Source of the DNA: Cladorhizidae sp. MBARI D1340-BT2
Taxonomy: Eukaryota > Porifera > Demospongiae > Poecilosclerida > Cladorhizidae
DNA: 64,000 nucleotides
Direction of reading: 5' to 3'
NCBI GenBank assembly: GCA_028752905.1
Contig: JAQNBH010000010.1
Location: 20,084,422-20,148,421, forward strand
Numbering within the stretch: the first letter of the stretch is position 1; every line of letters begins with the position of its first letter. The notes below the pieces were generated by a model, which was given only the letters and a program-made list of their open reading frames with translations, ran no database searches and was not told where the DNA came from. Positions 30,640 to 42,265 of the stretch are shown in pieces. The position numbers and the translations under genes are program-made.

Positions 30640-32405
30640 CGTTGCTTAATATTCCGTTGGCGCTATTTACAACGTCGTTCCAACGCCGTTTAGTAATAGG
30701 TCCGTTCCAACGGCGAGGTATCTTTTTTCTTCGCGTTTCAAAACTCGTTCGCGGTTCAATTATCTCGCCCTTGTTCGCGCGGTCGTTCTCCAACCTCTTG
30801 CTCAAGTACAATCGGCGTCGTGCTCCTGCTTGTTCGTCTTAGGCAACCTTTCACTTCTTGACCATTCATAATTTTGTTCTTCAGCGAAAGGCCATCGATA
30901 TTAATGCAAGCCTCGAAGGAATAGAGGAGCTGATGAAGCGGACCGTAGAAACAACTGTTGACTAGCTTCCGTCTGCTACAGACCAAACTAGGACTACAAC
31001 ATTTCACTGCGCACCATTCTGCGGTGCAGGACCGCTTTCGGATAGACGTACCTCTACTGTCAGTTCATCAGACACGCGGAACAAGGTAATCTGTCTATCA
31101 TTTCTAACGCTTAATAAGCTCAGTTTTCTGACAACTTTTAAGCTTACAGTTTATAAGCTGGTTTGGCTTAGTTTAAGGAAGCTTAATTGATTAGCTTATT
31201 CTAAATTTGAAAGGTAAGCTTATGAACATAGCTTTGCCTGGGTTGTGGCTAGGAGTTTAGCTTGGGGGCTTGAAGGACCTAAGACAATCTTGCCTGCTTA
31301 GTTTACTCCTTAGCTACTCTTAAGCTTGTTTGGCAAGCTTAACTTGTATTGGTGAAACATTTGATTTCCAAATCTTAAAGGCAAAGGTAAGGTAATATTA
31401 CAATTCTCCTCCCTACCCTACCTTTCCAGATGAAAAGCCTTTCCAGATAAAAAGAAGATGGGAGAGATGACTTGTGGCATAGAGGATGTTATATGGTTTG
31501 GTGAATGCAGTCCAACTTGAGATCCACAGACTGCACTCAGGATTGTTTGAACTTGAATGTTGTACTTTACAAAATTGCTATATTTTGTTCACTGGTTACC
31601 ATAATAATTGAGCAATGAGCATGCACCAGTGAACTTTCATGACAATTTAACACAGTATCGTGCAAGGCTTGTGTTAGTTGGCTGTCACAACCAAGACTAT
31701 CCAATTGGCATGACAAAAGACGACAAAGTGTTTGCATATTTTGGTGTGTACACCATTTCTCTGACATGCATATTTTTGTGTGAATCGTAGATGTACTTGC
31801 CTTGTAGTAGTAGACATCTTCACACAATAAAAGATGAGCCAGTTTAAAACTATCACTATCAATATAATTTTCCATTATTTTTGCAAGCATAAATACTTGT
31901 ATGCCTGCTGGATCGACTCCAAACACTTCTCTCGTTACAGGCTCAAATTCAATAGGGTCCATGGAGAAGTAGGTGGTTGGAAACAGTGATTATAGGAGAG
32001 AAGTCGACTAGTATGTGTAAGTCGATGGGGGGCATCAAGGACCAACTTATCCTACAACTCAACCATAGAAGCCGGAGTCCTGTTGCGTGTACAATGAAAC
32101 ATAATAGACATCCACATTGCAGAAATTTATGTTCTTGACCTAACTTTTCCACTCTTACAGTACACCTGCCACCAAACACATGACCCATATTCCACCATGC
32201 TTAAAGGGCTACACCGACAGAGTTATCTGTTAGCCAAAATATCAATGTGTAAATGCATCATACCATCTCTTGGTCTATACATGGTTGAGGTGAGGCCTAA
32301 CATTCTGACGTGGCTTGTTACATACAAAAGCTTAGCTAGGGGTTTCTAGAGGTTAAGGCAAGTCCTGCTAAGCTACTAGACGCTCTGTAAACTCTTCAAC
32401 CTTTC
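30640..32405. other. Interior of the 3.9-kb element, unassigned
   Basis: The plus strand has one exon-like end, SLEGIEELMKRTVETT near 30900-30960. The minus-strand frame 31962-31567 reads MDPIEFEPVTREVFGVDPAG, IQVFMLAKIMENYIDSDSF and LAHLLLCEDVYY. I do not recognise either. Between 31080 and 31420 the sequence is rich in TAAGCTT-type words. Confidence 0.25.
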
Positions 32406-32408
32406 TAA

Positions 32409-33161
32409 AGGCCTGTCCACACTACACAAAAATGGAAACGTTTCAAATCGTTTTCTGAGTCGTTTCCGTTGCAAAACGACTTAAGTCGTTTTTCGCGCGT
32501 CCACACTACAGAAATGAACAGCGAAGTCAGCTAGCTAGCTACTTGTACACCTTGCTAGCTAGCTATAGCTACCAAAAATGTAAAAGCAGTAAAAGCTACA
32601 TACATGTAGCTAGCTAGTTTAATAGCTGCATGTCATAGAGATTTTTCTACAGCTTGACTGGATATGAAGCTACCATTCAAAATATATAAAAAGGCAGGCT
32701 TACAAATAGCGACAGTAGCTAGATAGCCTTTCTATACTTGAAGGTTACGTTCTTAATCTTCGACCGAAACTGCTGCCACATCCTTTCGATCCCAAGTACT
32801 GCCAACTGCTGAGCAACGCGCTCATATACCGTCCTATTACGTTTCGCCCCGTCCAATTCCTTCTGCACGCCCTCCTGCGCCCAGATACTGACCAGAGCCT
32901 TAGTTTGATCAACCTCCCAACCTCCAGCCATCTTGCGAGCTCGAGCAATAAAAAGTGTTCTATATGATGCGCAATATTGATCAATTTCTACGTTTTTGAA
33001 AACGTTTACATCCGTCTCAAGTCACCTATTTCGTTGGCTCAAAACGTAGTCGTTTAAAGTCGACTCGAAGTTCAAGTCGACTTGTTTTTTTGCAGTGTGG
33101 ATGCGCAGAAACACTTATGAAACGACTTAAGTCGACTCCAGTGTGCAGTGTGGACAGGCCT
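32409..33161 (-). mobile_element. PIF/Harbinger element 1, complete ends
   Basis: Terminal repeats AGGCCTGTCCACACT / AGTGTGGACAGGCCT are followed inward by imperfect matches (AACGACTTAAGTCG on both sides). They are flanked by TAA at 32406-32408 and 33162-33164, the 3-bp TWA duplication of PIF/Harbinger. The 753-bp length leaves room only for the small DNA-binding ORF; the transposase gene is absent. Confidence 0.88.
32719..32931 (-). CDS. Myb/SANT-like DNA-binding protein of Harbinger element 1
   Basis: There are 70 codons. WEVDQTKALVSIWAQEGVQK, NRTVYERVAQQLAVLGIER and MWQQFRSKIKNVTFKYRKA form a trihelix/Myb-like domain (W...L...W.........VY..IA..L...G....QC..K.KNL...Y). Harbinger elements encode such a protein next to the transposase; it helps the transposase bind its ends. 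Here it stops after the helix-turn-helix part, shorter than the usual 200-plus residues. It is uninterrupted, and whether it is expressed is unknown. Confidence 0.7.
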   Translation of the reverse strand: MAGGWEVDQTKALVSIWAQEGVQKELDGAKRNRTVYERVAQQLAVLGIERMWQQFRSKIKNVTFKYRKAI

Positions 33162-33277
33162 TAAGGCAAGGTCTGCTAAGCTACTCTGTGAAGTTTCTCT
33201 AAGGCAAGGCTTGCTAGCTACTAAAGGTCCTGTGAGGGCATTTAAAAAGGGGGGGGTGCTTTGTTTTGCAAGCCTTA

Positions 33278-33973
33278 AGGCGGGTTCACAATATGAAGCT
33301 CGCCCATCGTAATGTATCGTCCTATCGTATCGTATCGTATCGTTCTATCGTATCGTATTGTTTCTGGTTCACAATATAGCATTCGATTGGCGAGTTTTGA
33401 CAAGGTGCTCATGTGATTATTATTATAATTATAATAATAATAATAATAATTATTATGATAGTAGTTGTTGACCGATCGCGAAGACGCGTTTCTTCCTCGA
33501 GTTCATCTAATAGTTCTAGCTGCGATAGTTCCTCGAGTTCATCTAGTAGCTCTAGCTGTGACAGTTCTTCTTCTTCTTCTAGTAGTTGACCATGGTAGCT
33601 AAATTGCATCATCCTAAGGTAACTATCTGATCTTGCTTCCATAACCACTTGAATCCAAGCATTTTCCTTCAGCCTCAACTCCTTGTATATCGCAGAAGAG
33701 ACCTGCCACAAGCAGGGATATTTGCGCACAGCCTCAATCAACTTCTCCTCGTTCATAGTTAAATTCTAGTGAAGGTCAAAGTCTTTCACGTGACCTTCCG
33801 CTTGCCAGCATTCTGATTGGTCGGACGCTTGACGCTCGAATAGAACCAGATCCTATTCCATCGTATCGTATCGTCCTATCGTCATGACGTTGCTGGTTCA
33901 CAATACGACGATACGTTACGATAGGACGATACGATACGTCACGATGGCTGAGCGTCAAACTGTGAACCAGCCT
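33278..33973 (-). mobile_element. PIF/Harbinger element 2, complete ends
   Basis: AGGCGGGTTCACA / TGTGAACCAGCCT terminal repeats are flanked by TTA at 33275-33277 and 33974-33976. The subterminal regions are rich in CGTATCGTATCG in inverted orientation on both sides, with a second GGTTCACAATA at about 33366 and 33895. It is 696 bp and lies only 116 bp from element 1. Confidence 0.88.
33409..33756 (-). CDS. MADF/Myb-like protein of Harbinger element 2
   Basis: There are 115 codons starting MNEEKLIEAVRKYPCLWQVS then SAIYKELRLKENAWIQVVME, a MADF domain (LI..V...P.LW......Y.......W..I). Next is an acidic Glu/Leu stretch containing a duplicated ELSQLELLDELEE block, ending in a poly-Ile run encoded by an (ATT/AAT) microsatellite at 33418-33455, which is probably not original coding. 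MADF proteins bind DNA; in Harbinger elements the companion Myb-like protein recruits the transposase. Confidence 0.75.
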   Translation of the reverse strand: MNEEKLIEAVRKYPCLWQVSSAIYKELRLKENAWIQVVMEARSDSYLRMMQFSYHGQLLEEEEELSQLELLDELEELSQLELLDELEEETRLRDRSTTTIIIIIIIIIIIIIIIT

Positions 33974-34467
33974 TTAGTCTACACCAGGCTTTACCTAACA
34001 CTATGCTTAGCAAACCTAACCTCTACAAAACTATATAGCAAGCTTTGTCTAAGCATCTTGTCTAAACTGAGTAGTTACTAACAAGAAGGCAAAGCTAATA
34101 GCTAATACAAGTAGAGCTGAAGGACACTAGTGGGCACAGGCCAAAAGGCTAGGAAGAGAATACTTACTTCTGTCAGCAGTAGACTTCTTGAAGAGCAAAA
34201 TGACATCTGCAAAGAAGAAAACAAAAGAGAGGAAAAAAAATACTCGCTAGATATAGCATCGGATTGTAACACACCTGGCGCCCGCCCAATGCGCGCGTGG
34301 ACACGCGTTTATAAAATAAGCACCAAGATAAAAAATTGGAAACGTAAACTTAACGGCGTTTGTTATGCGTTATTCGTTGGGTTTTTATGCGTTGATTCCG
34401 CGTTTCTGTTTTCCTTACCCACCGTTGGAACGGGTGCGGAACTGGATCTTTTTTTGGTTCCTACTGA

Positions 34468-34712
34468 ATAGGGCTATGGCTGGGATATTCTAGGGCTAGG
34501 GCTATGGCTGGGGTGTTCTAGGGCTAGGGCTATGGCTGGGGTATTCTAGGGCTAGGGCTATGGCTGGGGCATTCTAGGGCTAGGGCTATGGCTGGGGTAT
34601 TCTAGGGCTAGGGCTATGGCTGGGGTATTCTAGGGCTAGGGCTATGGCTGGGTATTCTAGGGCTAGGGCTATGGCTGGGGCTGGGGTATTCTAGGGCTAG
34701 GGCTATGCGTCT
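34468..34712. repeat. 28-bp GGGCTAGGGCTATGGCTGGG minisatellite
   Basis: Eight to nine units of GGGCTAGGGCTATGGCTGGG plus GTATTCTA. It is the right part of the array into which the 3.9-kb element inserted. Confidence 0.93.
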
Positions 34713-34947
34713 AGTCGACTTCACTCTTTTAGGAAATCACAGGAGCTGTATCCAAAACCGGAACTGATCATGCTACATTCCTAGTGCCATGTCACTCCCC
34801 CAAATACAGACAAAGAGAGTGCGTATAAAATAGCAACCAAAGGGACTGACTGGCTTAATCTCAAACATTTACTACTGCATGCCATGTATGGTCATTGCAA
34901 CCTCATGCAAGGAATCCATTTCCTAACAATAACAATGGGGGGGCAGT

Positions 34948-35588
34948 AGTGAGGCAATGTTGAGGGGCACTAGTCCAGCAGTAGTGAGGCAATGTTGAGA
35001 GGCACTAGTCCAGCAGTAGTGAGGCAATGTTGAGGGGCACTAGTCCAGCAGTAGTGAGGCAATGTTGAGGGGCACTAGTCCAGCAGTAGTGAGGCAATGT
35101 TGAGGGGCACTAGTCCAGCAGTAGTGAGGCAATGTTGAGGGGCACTAGTCCAGCAGTAGTGAGGCAATGTTGAGGGGCACTAGTCCAGCAGTAGTGAGGC
35201 AATGTTGAGGGGCACTAGTCCAGCAGTAGTGAGGCAATGTTGAGGGGCACTAGTCCAGCAGTAGTGAGGCAATGTTGAGGGGTACTCTAGTCCAGCAGTA
35301 GTGAGGCAATGTTGAGGGGCACTAGTCCAGCAGTAGTGAGGCAATGTTGAGGGGCACTAGTCCAGCAGTAGTGAGGCAATGTTGAGGGGTACTCTAGTCC
35401 AGCAGTAGTGAGGCAATGTTGAGGGGCACTAGTCCAGCAGTAGTGAGGCAATGTTGAGGGGTACTCTAGTCCAGCAGTAGTGAGGCAATGTTGAGGGGTA
35501 CTAGTCCAGCAGTAGTGAGGCAATGTTGAGGGGCACTAGTCCAGCAGTAGTGAGGCAATGTTGAGGGGTACTCTAGTCCAGCAGTAGT
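34948..35588. repeat. 35-bp minisatellite
   Basis: About 18 units of GCAGTAGTGAGGCAATGTTG plus AGGGGCACTAGTCCA, with a GGTACTCTAG variant in some. Frames through it are artefacts. Confidence 0.95.
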
Positions 35589-35589
35589 G

Positions 35590-36945
35590 ATGCTAAGTGC
35601 TACAGCAACCAAATACTTTGGCATCCACGGCAGAGCTTCTGCAACCCTAGCACGAGTGTCTCCCTCAAAACACTTCTTCCCCGTCCTGTACCGGACACAA
35701 GTCAAAACCATTATCTTGTTGTTGTTGTGTTATTAGAGTCAGCGCCTAAGGGTAGAGTGTCAGCTGCAGCCTCCTGCAAGGACTTGGCAACAGCTGCACA
35801 GCAGAACTGCACAAACCAAACAGCTGAGAAGAACAAGACACACAGTCCATCAACTGAGCAATCACTTGTCTTACTTCTAATGAGCTGTGGCTAGATTGAG
35901 TCAATGATAGTCGCATGTACACCGCTAGCCTCCGTCGCATCCTCCCCAGAAGGGGGAAAGCCTCCAGATGGGACACGAGTGCATGACGGACGACATTTTC
36001 TCACGCCTTGGCATGACTAATTTGGTACCAATGAATGGATGTACTGCAGATACTGTAGATAGATGACACATGATATTCTCAACCATCTTCACCTTTACAT
36101 TAGGTGTTCCAGTCCTACCTCAGAGAAGGAATCGAGGCACAATGGACGTGTTGTTGGAGATACAGCCACACAAACTGCTGCTTCCTAGCGTCCTAAATGT
36201 TTAGGAAGCTACGTAAGACGAAGCAAAAATGAGTCCTTACTGAGATGTGAGCTTTTGTTTTGCTTTGGGCGTGTCCACCATTTTTAATGAAGATAACACC
36301 GACAATATATATATACTTAGTAAACTGATAAGAAATCTGAGGAAGTTACGACTCAAAATTTTGCCGTGTTGTCATAGCAACAACCTCCCACTGGCAAAAC
36401 AGTTGCCGTGGATATGGATATACATACTAAAAAGGTCAAAGTTCAAAATGGAGCGAGTGCTAAATGAGGGGGTGGGGGGGAACCCGAACCAGATCTTGCG
36501 GTACACAGCAGGGCTGGTCCGGACCAGGAATGCACCCGCATGTTTAGCTGGTTGCTGGCACAGTGACCGCTCCCCCTGTCATTCTTGAGCTCTAGTTCAA
36601 CAGAAGCTTGGTTTCCACTTCCTCTTGTAGCTGCCATTGGCCCTGCCCAAGCCGTCAACATGACTGCCAGTCCTCGGGCCATTAGTGGTTCGTTGGTTTC
36701 CACTTCCTCTTTTTTGTCAGCATCAGAGAAAGGGTCGCTAAGAATCCTCTCAACTTTGTAGCTCGGGAGTTCACCTAGCACCTTGTGGTGCTGGTTATCT
36801 GCCACCTCTTACTGGGCTTACTGGGCAGGGTATGTCTTAACTGTTGAGAGCATGCAGACCTCAAATCCTGGACTAAATCACATCTGCACATGTGTGGTAT
36901 GAGCTCCACAATTAGAGGGCAGACTCTCATCTTTCAGACATTCAA
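35590..36945. other. Unassigned stretch with several open minus-strand frames
   Basis: Minus-strand frames begin at 36805 (MADNQHHKVLGELPSYKVER, DPFSDADKKEEVETNE), 35976 (MSHLEAFPLLGRMRRRLAVY) and 35711 (MVLTCVRYRTGKKCFEGDTR). The first looks like a plausible N-terminal exon. I recognise no family and no splice chain joins them, so a real gene here is possible but unproven. Confidence 0.25.
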
Positions 36946-36949
36946 AGAT

Positions 36950-37285
36950 CATTTTTCAAGGAAAGAACACTACTGCAGGGTGCAACCCTACGACAAGGAA
37001 GCAGGGGAGCTATACTCATTACTCAAGGGAAGAACACTACTGCAGGGTGCAACCCTACGACAAGGAAGCAGGGAGCTATACTCATTACTCAAAGGGAAGA
37101 ACACTACTGCAGGGTGCAACCCTATGACAAGGAAGCAGGGAGCTATACTCATTACTCAAGGGAGAACACTACCGCAGGGTGCAACCCTACGACAAGGAAA
37201 TAGGGTAGCTACTGTGTACTCATTATTCAAGGGCAAACACCACCGCAGGGTGCAACCCTACGATGAGAAAACAGGGGAGCTATAA
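36950..37285. repeat. Tandem repeat of about 65 bp
   Basis: Five units containing GGAAGAACACTACTGCAGGG, TGCAACCCTACGACAAGGAA and GCAGGGAGCTATACTCATTA. The units differ by small indels. Confidence 0.9.
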
Positions 37286-37639
37286 TCCAGCTAACTCCAG
37301 CTGCTACTGACCTCACCACAGATGCTTGCTGATGTCACATGAACACAACCCTTGAGGGGCCACTAACTTTGATGCTTAGCCTCTGCCTTCATCCCCTCAT
37401 AACTGTTGCTCGGGATTGAATTACGAGCTGATTCAAGTTCCATTCTGTTGGTAATTAATGTGGTCTCTCACCAAATACCAATCATGCCATACAAGGCACC
37501 CACATTGTCAGAAACTAAGCCAACGTCCTCTATGAAGGTGCACACGCCCCCCTAAACCAGGCGAATAAACCTTGACAACCACGCTTTCCTTCGGCCACTA
37601 TCCCGTCAGAGGGGAGGCGACGTTGTCATTGCGTTGTTT

Positions 37640-37935
37640 TTAATATAATATTGCCAATACACACCCCTGCATGATTGGTACATATTACATCCACCACTTG
37701 CATGATTCACACCCACCACTGCATGATTGGTACATATTACACCCCTGCCTGATTGGTATGTAGATACTATAAATTGGTACATATTAACCCCCACCCCAGC
37801 ATGATTTAATATTACCCCCACCCCTGCATGATTGGCAGATATTACTACCCACCTCTGCATGATTGGTATATGTACATATTACACCCCTGCATGATTAGTA
37901 GATATTAACTGCCCCTTCCCCCTGCATGATTAGCA
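37640..37935. repeat. Degenerate CATGATTGGTACATATTAC repeat
   Basis: Eight to nine irregular copies of ACCCCTGCATGATTGGTACA plus TATTAC. The stretch 37290-37640 before it shows nothing recognised. Confidence 0.8.
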
Positions 37936-38059
37936 ATAACTGATGGACCACCGTAATTGCCTGTAGGCACTAGCAAATGATAAAACCAACCAAATGCACC
38001 AAACACAGGATTTTGGATATATTTCCTTAGTGGTATTATGACATCGAAAACATTACTTC

Positions 38060-38112
38060 ACGTGGGAAGGGAAGGGAAGGGAAGGGAAGGGAAGGGAAGG
38101 GAAGGGAAAAAG
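38060..38112. repeat. GGGAA pentanucleotide microsatellite
   Basis: About nine GGGAA units, running into AAAGAAAAAGG. Confidence 0.95.
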
Positions 38113-38229
38113 AAAAAGGAAAAGGGGTGACAAGGAACCTCTCTGGCCCCACCTACTATCAGGACAGACTTCCTTGCAGTATGTTTTGCTACAGACAGGT
38201 GGAGGAGCTGGCGTAGGTTTTGTTCTCAT

Positions 38230-38595
38230 ACCTCCATGGAGCCAGTTCTCACACCAAAACTGCCCACCTCAATGGAGCCAGTTCTCACACCAAAACTGCC
38301 CACCTCAATGGAGACAGTTCTCACACCAAAACTGCCCACTCAATGGAGCCAGTTCTCACACCAAAACTGCCCACTCAATGGAGACAGTTCTCACACCAAA
38401 ACTGCCCACTCAATGGAGCCAATCCTCACACCGAAACTGCCCATTAATGGAGCCAGTTCTCACACCAAAGCTGCCCACCTTGCCCTAGCCCTAGCCCTAG
38501 CCAGTTCTCACACCAAAGCTGCCCATTAATGGAGCCAGTTCTCACACCAAAGCTGCCTACCTCAATGGAGCCAGTTCTCACACCAAAGCTGCTGC
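38230..38595. repeat. 36-bp minisatellite
   Basis: About ten units of GGAGCCAGTTCTCACACCAA plus AACTGCCCACCTCAAT, with a CCCTAGCCCTAGCCCTAG insertion at about 38483-38500. Confidence 0.93.
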
Positions 38596-38642
38596 ATTTC
38601 TACAGGCCAACACTATTTGAAAAGGTCCTTCATTGAAAGAGT

Positions 38643-38815
38643 TATATCTGTATATCTGTATGATGTATATCTGTATGATGTATATCTGTATGATGTATAT
38701 CTGTATGATGTATATCTGTATGATGTATATCTGTATGATGTATATCTGTATGATGTATATCTGTATGATGTATATCTGTATGATCTATATCTGTACATAT
38801 GATCTATACCTGTAT
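38643..38815. repeat. 15-bp TATATCTGTATGATG tandem repeat
   Basis: Ten nearly perfect units, then degenerate ones. Tyr/Met/Ile-rich open frames on both strands are artefacts. Confidence 0.95.
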
Positions 38816-39235
38816 GATTTTCAAGATAAAACAAGAACAGTTACATCCACAAATTACAATCAGTTAATTAATTTGACTGGCATTATCACCAGTTAGAGCT
38901 CTGGTGCAAGGGGCATTCCCGTGGGATATCTTTGCAAGTCCCTTGTCCAAAGTCATTGCCACCTAACCCCAGACCTATTGGCCTTGGCCAATACTGCGCA
39001 GGCAGGCAAGACCTTGGGAGCATTCAGATATTTCCTAGATACTGGGGATTTCCCACGCATAACCGGCAGAGTCCCCTACTGGTAAGGGAGGGGCTTAGTA
39101 TGCCCCAAATTATTATTTCCTAATTTTACAATTTTACATGTACATAGTTAAAAATAAGAAATAAATAAAAAATGTGTTTGGCAATACCAAACCACACCTC
39201 CTTACTCTTCCTGGTTCCATATAATTATGGTGTCA
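38816..39235. other. No gene recognised
   Basis: Single-copy-looking sequence. A GGGCATTCCCGTGGGATATC to GGGATTTCCCACGCATAACC stretch at 38910-39065 has weak internal symmetry but no assignable identity. Confidence 0.35.
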
Positions 39236-39690
39236 GCCTGACCGACATGTGAAAGTTTTCCTAGCATCATTAGCAGCTAGTACCCCCCTCCCCTCCTGAC
39301 TATCAGGACAGGTGGAAGTTGTCCTAGCATTATTAGCATCTAGTCAACCCCCTCTCTCCCTGACTAGCAGGACAGGTGAAAGTTGTCCTAGCATTATTAG
39401 CAGCTGGTCCACTCCATCCCCTCTGACTAGCAGGACAGGTGGAAGTTGTCCTAGCATTGTTAGCAGCTAGTTCACTTCCTCCCTTAGCAGGAGGGATGAA
39501 AGCTGTCCTGATGTTATTAGCAGCAATCCACCCCCTCTCTCCTTGACTAGCAGGACAGGTGAAAGTTGTCCTAACATTAACAGCTACATAGTCTACCCCC
39601 TCTCTTCCTGACTAGTAGGACAGGTGAAAGCTGTCCTAGCATAATTAGCAGCTAGTCCACCCCCTCTCTCCTGACTACAACAATTATGAG
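39236..39690. repeat. Minisatellite of about 64 bp
   Basis: Seven units containing GACTAGCAGGACAGGTGAAA, GTTGTCCTAGCATTATTAGC and AGCTAGTCCACCCCCTCTCT. Confidence 0.92.
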
Positions 39691-40910
39691 GACACAAGCA
39701 AGTGCCTGAGGAAGCTTGTACACTACAACACACAGAGAACACAAAATGCATGACAACCACCTCCTAGTACATCCAATGCATGCAGCCCTCCGCGGGGATT
39801 AGTTCCACAACATATTAATCTGCTCCCAAACACGAAAGCAGAATAACCCACTACAGAATTACTCACTACAGGAAGCCGAAGCCAGCTCTCCATATTAGGA
39901 AGGCACGAGTAGTCTGGGGTCAGATATGCAAGCAAGGTTACATGCACATGTATGGTGTATGCACTAACTGGCAAGTGTTGTTCAGTGTCTTCTGTGGTCT
40001 GTCTTCGCACCAAATTGTGCCAACAAAGGCTCTGCTAAATGTGCCGAGTTGCTGGACTCATCTCGGAGGCAAGCAATAGTGTGTCCTTTTAGTCTAAGAT
40101 GTTCTAGTGACTATAAGGTCTGCTGGACCTGTCAGCCATGGCTGCGTCAGTCGAGGGTCTCTGCGAGGCATATTTGGGGGATGTGGAGGGAACAACAGTA
40201 CCAGTCCCCACATCTTATTGTTGTTGCAGTGTCTCTTTCATTGCACACTAATGCCTTCCATGCAGGTAAGACTTCACATTCTTACACATGGCTAACGGTG
40301 GAAGGGCTCTAATGGCACACGGCATTTTGTAACGGTGGAAATGGTTTTATAAAAACATGTGGAAAACTAAAGCATGTTAAGATCACGTGTCTATCGAGTT
40401 AGCGCGACATCCTAATGAAATGCCTGCAGGAAGATAAGCCAGAAAACACAACCTTCCATCCAAACACTCTCTTCTATGTGTCCACGAGTGTTGAGCCCCC
40501 CCCCCCCCCCCCCCCCGCGACCAGGTAGAACATGTTTTTCTCTCCCCAAGATGATATATTTTCCCCATCCCACCCCATTCCCCGGATAAAACCCAACCCA
40601 GGTATCTAGTCGACCATAGGAAGTGCTGCAGTAAGTTTCACGAACAACCGTGCCAAAACTTTGCAAACTCTAATCAGTACCATGCGCAAAGTTTGCTGCT
40701 TGGTTTTGAGACCGTCCGCCAGGGAACATGCTGGTGGGAGTGGAGTGCATCTTTCTGTTTCGCATCGAGATGGAAGTTTATGGTAACCAAGCAACCAATT
40801 TTGCTGCTAGTGTTGGAAGGGGCCAAGTAGAAAAATCTCAGAGGGCCAACATCGAGTGATAGAGTTGGCAAGGTCAGATAGGTCAGCTATCTTCAGCCAC
40901 TAATCTTCAA
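39691..40910. other. No gene recognised
   Basis: Open frames on both strands give no known domain. A poly(C) run lies at about 40497-40516. An exon-like end with CATGCAG|GTAAGA occurs at 40260-40269 on the plus strand, but the upstream peptide is unfamiliar. Confidence 0.3.
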
Positions 40911-40914
40911 TATT

Positions 40915-42265
40915 TGACTACATGTATATAGCGACAGTTAATGACACCACATGATGCTCCTATATATAAATATATATAAATATTTGACTACTGTAGCGGC
41001 AGTGAGTGACACCACATGATGCTCCTATATATAAATATATATAAATATTTGACTACATGTAGTGGCAGTGAGTGACACCACGTGATGCTCCTATATATAA
41101 ATATATATAAATATTTGACTACATGTAGTGGCAGTGAGTGACACCACGTGATGCTCCTATATATAAATATATATAAATATTTGACTGCATGTAGTGGCAG
41201 TGAGTGACACCACGTGATGCTCCTATATATAAATATATATATAAATATTTGACTACATGTAGTGGCAGTGAGTGACACCACATGATGCTCCTATATATAT
41301 ATATATATAAATATTTGACTGCATGTAGTGGCAGTGAGTGACACCACGTGATGCTCCTATATATAAATATATATAAATATTTGACTACATGTAGCGGCAG
41401 TGAGTGACACCACATGATGCTCCTATATATAAATATATATAAATATTTGACTACATGTAGTGGCAGTGAGTGACACCACATGATGCTCCTATATATAAAT
41501 ATATATATAAATATTTGACTACATGTAGTGGCAGTGAGTGACACCACATGATGCTCCTATATATAAATATATATAAATATTTGACTACATGTAGTGGCAG
41601 TGAGTGACACCACGTGATGCTCCTATATATAAATATATATAAATATTTGACTACATGTAGTGGCAGTGAGTGACACCACATGATGCTCCTATATATAAAT
41701 ATATATAAATATTTGACTACATGTAGTGGCAGTGAGTGACACCACATGATGCTCCTATATATAAATATATATAAATATTTGACTACATGTAGTGGCAGTG
41801 AGTGACACCACATGATGCTCCTATATATAAATATATATAAATATTTGACTACATGTAGTGGCAGTGAGTGACACCACATGATGCTCCTATATATAAATAT
41901 ATATAAATATTTGACTACATGCAGCGGCAGTGAGTGACACCAGGTGATGCTCCTATATATAAATATATATAAATATTTGACTACATGTAGTGGCAGTGAG
42001 TGACACCACATGATGCTCCTATATATAAATATATATAAATATTTGACTACATGCAGCGGCAGTGAGTGACACCAGGTGATGCTCCTATATATAAATATAT
42101 ATAAATATTTGACTACATGTAGTGGCAGTGAGTGACACCACGTGATGCTCCTATATATAAATATATATAAATATTTGACTACATGTAGTGGCAGTGAGTG
42201 ACACCACATGATGCTCCTATATATAAATATATATAAATATTTGACTACTGTAGCGACAGTGTGAT
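40915..42265. repeat. 66-bp AT-rich minisatellite
   Basis: About 20 units of TGACTACATGTAGTGGCAGT, GAGTGACACCACATGATGCT and CCTATATATAAATATATATA plus AATATT. The period equals 22 codons, so long minus-strand frames (up to 252 codons) stay open; these are not supported as genes. Units vary at CATG/CGTG and TAGTGG/TAGCGG. Confidence 0.96.

Larger units (their letters stand above)
30610..34466. mobile_element. Long inverted-repeat element of about 3.9 kb, host of two nested Harbingers
   Basis: The left end CAGTAGGAGACAAAAAAA then GTTCCAGTTCCG matches the inverse of the right end (CGGAACTGGATC, TTTTTTTGG, TTCCTACTG). Both sides continue with a CCGTTCCAACGG-type block. The element sits inside a GGGCTATGGCTAGG minisatellite present on both flanks (30530-30610 and from 34468). 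CAGTA...TACTG termini would fit a hAT-like element, but no 8-bp duplication is clear and no transposase is recognised. Confidence 0.6.

Noticed and set aside
36443..36805. 120-codon minus-strand frame starting MADNQHHKV as a gene
   Set aside because: The first 50 residues look plausible but the rest is low-complexity, and there is no splice donor or domain; left as unassigned.
40107..40200. Kunitz-like FGGCGGNNS motif on the plus strand
   Set aside because: The cysteine spacing does not fit a Kunitz domain and the preceding aromatic motif is missing; probably chance.
41451..42209. Long open frame (252 codons, minus) through the 66-bp array
   Set aside because: The repeat period is a multiple of three, so an open frame persists automatically; the peptide is the repeat translated, with no conserved domain or start context.
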